A stretch of DNA of 16,383 nucleotides from JADFOB01 sp964651325 (GTDB lineage: Bacteria; Planctomycetota; Phycisphaerae; UBA1845). The notes under the pieces are model-generated. The model made no database searches. It was not told the DNA's origin and worked only from the letters and a program-made list of their open reading frames with translations. Each line of letters starts with the position of its first letter. Positions within the stretch are counted from its first letter, which is position 1. The stretch is taken from NCBI GenBank assembly GCA_964651325.1, contig CAZYXP010000068.1, forward strand, positions 1 through 16,383, read 5' to 3'. Of the stretch, positions 14,201 to 16,383 are shown one piece after another. The position numbers were made by a program, and so were the translations under genes.

Positions 14201-15265
14201 ATGACGGTGAAGAAGCTAACGTACAAACAGGCCGGAGTGGATTTGGGCGCCAACACGCGCTGGGTCAATACGCTCGAATCTTCCATGCGCAGCACATACG
14301 GACCGCGTGTCTTGGTCCCCCGACACGGCGGATTTGCTGGCCTGTTCCGGCTCGATTTTGATGAGCAGCTTTTCCGACGCAATTATAAAAAGCCCGTACT
14401 CGTCGGCTGCGCCGACGGCGTGGGTACCAAGGTCTTGCTCGCCACTCAGCTCAAGCAAATGTCCACGATCGGCATCGATCTCGTGGCGATGAACGTCAAC
14501 GATTTGATTACCTGCGGCGCCGAGCCTCTGTTCTTCCTCGATTATATGGGCGTACACAAGCTGGACCCTACCGAGCTTGCGAGCGTGATGGAGGGGATTG
14601 CGGCCGGTTGTCGGGAATCGGATTGCGCCCTGCTTGGCGGCGAGACGGCCGAGATGCCCGCGTTGTATCGAAATGGAGATTTTGATCTCGCCGGATTCTG
14701 CGTGGGCGTTGTCGAATTCGGTAAGGTGATCGACGCGACGCGCGTTTCGCGCGGCGATGTGATGATCGGTTTGCCGTCGAGCGGCGTACATTCGAACGGA
14801 TACACCCTCGTTCACAAACTGGTTAAACGAGATCGTGGCTGCCTGCGGCGTTTTGACCCGAAGCTCGGCGAGACGCTGGGCGAAGCCCTGCTCCGCCCGA
14901 CGCGGCTCTATGTTCGCTCCGTCCTCGCGGTGCTTCGAGGATATCGCATCAAGCGCGTGGTAACGGGCATGGCCCACATCACCGGCGGAGGTCTTCAAGA
15001 AAACATCGCCCGGGTGTTGCCGAAAAACTGTGACGTGGTCATGGATCGTCGGTCGTGGACGGTTCCACCGGTCTATCGCGTATTGTCGCGGTTGGGGATC
15101 GCGCGGGCGGAGATGTATCGCGTTTTCAACATGGGCGTGGGGTTCGTCATGTTTGTCCGACCTAGATTTGCGACCGGCGTGATGCGGATTCTGAGCAAAG
15201 CGGGAGCGCAACCGTTCGTGGCCGGTCGTGTGATTCGTGGCAAGCAGCGCGTGCAATTGCGATAA
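14201..15265 (+). CDS. purM: Phosphoribosylformylglycinamidine cyclo-ligase (AIR synthetase)
   Basis: Fifth step of purine synthesis: ATP-dependent closure of FGAM to aminoimidazole ribonucleotide, in the cytosol. ATG at 14201 gives 354 residues beginning MTVKKLTYKQAGVD, which matches the YxxAGVD start of the family; a TTG at 14186 would add five residues. Family motifs in order: DGVGTK at 72-77, GIDLVAMNVNDL (91-102) with GAEPLFFLDY (106-115), LLGGETAEMP (144-153), DLAGFCVGVVE (162-172), GLPSSGVHSNGY (190-201), and GMAHITGGGLQENI (256-269), then MYRVFNMGVGF (305-315) in the C-terminal domain. All the usual nucleotide and substrate elements are present. It lies 134 bases after purF and is probably in the same transcript. 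No Shine-Dalgarno sequence is obvious. No missing residue or frameshift is seen. Confidence 0.96.
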   Translation: MTVKKLTYKQAGVDLGANTRWVNTLESSMRSTYGPRVLVPRHGGFAGLFRLDFDEQLFRRNYKKPVLVGCADGVGTKVLLATQLKQMSTIGIDLVAMNVNDLITCGAEPLFFLDYMGVHKLDPTELASVMEGIAAGCRESDCALLGGETAEMPALYRNGDFDLAGFCVGVVEFGKVIDATRVSRGDVMIGLPSSGVHSNGYTLVHKLVKRDRGCLRRFDPKLGETLGEALLRPTRLYVRSVLAVLRGYRIKRVVTGMAHITGGGLQENIARVLPKNCDVVMDRRSWTVPPVYRVLSRLGIARAEMYRVFNMGVGFVMFVRPRFATGVMRILSKAGAQPFVAGRVIRGKQRVQLR

Positions 15266-15328
15266 AACAGCGTTTTCAACCCCCGCAACCCCTGCCGGTT
15301 CAGCCGAGCCGCCCATCAGGCTCCCCAT

Positions 15329-15357
15329 TGGCCGGTTCAAGCGGGAAAGACCGGCCA
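15329..15357 (+). terminator. Hairpin downstream of purM, possible terminator
   Basis: TGGCCGGT (15329-15336) and ACCGGCCA (15350-15357) are perfect 8-bp arms around a 13-base loop, 63 bases after the purM stop. No T-rich tract follows, so this is not a classical intrinsic terminator. It may act as an RNA-stabilising or Rho-associated hairpin. It is the only strong stem in the 190-base gap before the next gene. Confidence 0.35.
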
Positions 15358-15442
15358 CTACCGATAAAGCGGAATCAACGTCTCAGAATATTGTCCGCAG
15401 GCATGCGAATAGTCAGGCGGCGAGGAATCGCTCATTCGATCT

Positions 15443-15449
15443 AGAGGAG
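15443..15449 (+). promoter_or_regulatory. Strong ribosome binding site fixing the start at 15456
   Basis: AGAGGAG ends six bases before ATG at 15456. It is the clearest Shine-Dalgarno sequence in the window. It rules against the much longer in-frame extension that would begin at 15237 inside purM. Confidence 0.8.
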
Positions 15450-15455
15450 TTGGCT

Positions 15456-15986
15456 ATGCTACAAGCGTGCATTATGTCCGGCCTGGAAAGCGATCTTTCC
15501 AGCGATTCCAAATTCTACCTCACCCTGATGGGCGGTTGCGAGCTGCGCGCGCCGACGATCGCCAAGCAAATACTGGCCAATAGAAACAAGCCCACCGGGA
15601 ACCGTGCGTTCACGGTGACCCAAACGTTTATCACGTTGCTCGGATCCACGGAGATCAAGGTGCCCACGCTCGCACAGGAGTTCCTCGAATACCGCGATCT
15701 CATGCAATGTGGAAGCCTCAGCCTGGGCGATTGGGATCGATTGGCCGGGGAATTGGGCCGGATTGACGTGAAAGTGGTCACCTTTACGATCATGGGCGGC
15801 TACTGTGAGGACCAACTGCCCTCGGACGACGAAGAAATCGACAGCCTCGCCCTCCAAACCCACCTGGGCAATATTCATGAGGCCGCCAGTGAAATCCTCA
15901 AACATGGCATCGGGCAGCGCGGCGCCGAGCGCCGGGCCATTCTCCGCCGAGCGCTGGTCGCCACGGACGGCGAGGCCCGAGCCTGA
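15456..15986 (+). CDS. Protein of unknown function with threefold MGGxxE-P-type repeat, LiaF-C-like
   Basis: A 176-residue soluble protein; the start is set by AGAGGAG six bases upstream. There is no signal peptide or membrane segment. A motif recurs three times: FYLTLMGGCELRAPT (20-34), TFITLLGSTEIKVPT (57-71) and TFTIMGGYCEDQLPS (109-123). Each is two beta strands joined by a Gly turn and followed by Pro. The form resembles the FGGVEIRVP-type strands in the C-terminal domain of LiaF/YvqF and related cell-envelope-stress proteins, so a small beta-solenoid is plausible; this similarity is weak and from memory. The tail (130-170) is helical and basic. The gene follows purM on the same strand after 190 bases, with a hairpin between, and is probably an independent unit. 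Function is unknown. Confidence 0.75.
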   Translation: MLQACIMSGLESDLSSDSKFYLTLMGGCELRAPTIAKQILANRNKPTGNRAFTVTQTFITLLGSTEIKVPTLAQEFLEYRDLMQCGSLSLGDWDRLAGELGRIDVKVVTFTIMGGYCEDQLPSDDEEIDSLALQTHLGNIHEAASEILKHGIGQRGAERRAILRRALVATDGEARA

Positions 15987-15996
15987 ACGGAAGATG

Positions 15997-16031
15997 AAGC
16001 CATCAGCTTTCAGCCGTCAGCTATCAGCAAG
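15997..16031. repeat. Heptamer tandem repeat (CAGCNNT type)
   Basis: Five consecutive heptamers: AAGCCAT, CAGCTTT, CAGCCGT, CAGCTAT, CAGCAAG. The AGC core is kept at a strict seven-base period. It starts 10 bases after the stop of the preceding gene. Heptameric arrays with this kind of sequence turn up as interspersed intergenic repeats in many bacteria; I cannot tell here whether it is dispersed in this genome. Confidence 0.7.
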
Positions 16032-16084
16032 AGGCTCACGACCGCATGGCTTCAGAGCAAACAGGGCCGGTTACGGCTCGACAG

Positions 16085-16145
16085 GCTTGCAGGACGTCAT
16101 TTTCGTCCCGGCTCGTGGATGACGGTCCATCGCGCGGCTGCAAGC
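16085..16145. repeat. Imperfect inverted repeat between convergent genes
   Basis: Outer arms GCTTGCAG (16085-16092) and CTGCAAGC (16138-16145) are a perfect 8-bp match. Inner arms GACGTCAT (16093-16100) and ATGACGGTC (16119-16127) pair with one bulged base. The resulting structure has a 10-base asymmetric bulge. It lies between the plus-strand gene ending at 15986 and the minus-strand fragment ending at 16154. It could be a bidirectional termination structure or a small palindromic element. Confidence 0.45.
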
Positions 16146-16153
16146 TCCCTCCC

Positions 16154-16372
16154 CTACCGACGCTCCTTCAATAACGCCAGGGCTATCGACGCCATAGATT
16201 TGACACCCGTTTGAATCGTCGGCGCCGGATCTGGTGCGTACAGGCTGGAGTGCAGAGAGGGCAACGGCTGCCCGCCGGGCTTGAGGCTGGGCTCATAGAC
16301 GGATTGCTTGACGCTGCCCAGCCAGTAGATCAAGCCCGGCACACCGCGGTGGTTCGCGGAGCCGCCGCACGC
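16154..16372 (-). CDS. C-terminal fragment of an M20-type amidohydrolase/peptidase, probably interrupted
   Basis: The translated minus strand reads GVPGLIYWLGSVKQ, then SLHSSLYAPDPAPTIQTGVKSMASIALALL. This VPGLxxxLG ... LHSxxYxxD ... GVKxMAxIALxLL pattern is the C-terminal end of M20-family zinc amidohydrolases, including the conserved HS that lies near the metal site. Full family members are about 400-450 residues, so most of the gene would be beyond the right edge. However, the frame has a TAA at 16375-16373, followed by about 10 residues (CGGSANHRG) before the conserved part. The fragment therefore either begins at GTG 16342 (62 residues, too short to act alone) or belongs to a gene broken by a frameshift or stop, or by an assembly error. 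The conserved GxEDF motif usually just upstream is not visible in any frame. Confidence 0.55.
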   Translation of the reverse strand, partial: ACGGSANHRGVPGLIYWLGSVKQSVYEPSLKPGGQPLPSLHSSLYAPDPAPTIQTGVKSMASIALALLKERR

Positions 16373-16383
16373 TTACCAATGTG

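Noticed and set aside
14216..15358. 380-codon minus-strand open frame over purM
   Set aside because: purM is complete with all family motifs in the opposite direction. The antisense translation has no recognisable features; long antisense frames are expected at high GC.
15237..15455. N-terminal extension of the 176-residue protein back into purM
   Set aside because: It would overlap purM, has low-complexity polar sequence, and crosses the hairpin. The AGAGGAG site six bases before ATG 15456 fixes the start.
15459..15905. 148-codon minus-strand frame opposite the 176-residue protein gene
   Set aside because: The sense strand has a strong ribosome binding site and an internal repeat motif; the antisense frame has neither.

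Overview
The window looks like a chromosomal segment from a GC-rich planctomycete, most likely an uncultured Phycisphaerae-like lineage assembled from a metagenome. This is an inference. It rests on a giant secreted protein built from Asp-Cys-Asn calcium-type repeats, beta-helices, FG-GAP repeats and a dockerin-like tail, and on a prenyltransferase/squalene-cyclase-repeat protein with a long low-complexity leader. Both styles are common in planctomycetes. A run of 100 N at 2806-2905 marks a scaffold join.

Layout. (1) 2-2758, plus strand: the 3' part of a large protein with a Pro/Ala/Ser-rich leader, a squalene-cyclase-like alpha/alpha repeat domain, a carboxypeptidase-regulatory-like beta domain and a C-terminal beta sandwich. 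(2) 2759-2995: a convergent intergenic region with the N gap and a 14-bp tandem repeat. (3) 2996-12376, minus strand: one 3126-residue gene covering more than half of the window. It encodes a secreted KP-43-type subtilase followed by about 2400 residues of structural modules: five blocks holding 42 DCNxNGxxDxC repeats, two related beta-helices, a Cys-rich segment, an unassigned beta module, a seven-repeat FG-GAP propeller and a dockerin-like pair of EF-hand loops. (4) 12377-12641: a divergent promoter region. (5) 12642-15265, plus strand: purF then purM, two enzymes of de novo purine synthesis. (6) 15456-15986: a 176-residue protein of unknown function with a strong ribosome binding site and a threefold repeated motif. 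(7) 15987-16153: a short region with heptamer repeats and an inverted repeat. (8) 16154 to the right edge, minus strand: the C-terminal end of an M20-type amidohydrolase whose frame is interrupted by a stop near the edge.

Functional picture. purF and purM catalyse steps 1 and 5 of purine synthesis and are probably co-transcribed. The two large surface or secreted proteins look unrelated to them. Nothing in the window is a mobile element, CRISPR array, rRNA or tRNA that I can recognise. The most unusual items are the giant protease, with its internal duplication and module insertion, and a PurF whose normally invariant PRPP loop and PDS-type motif are altered although its Fe-S cysteines are kept. 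No stretch longer than 300 bases lacks a gene.
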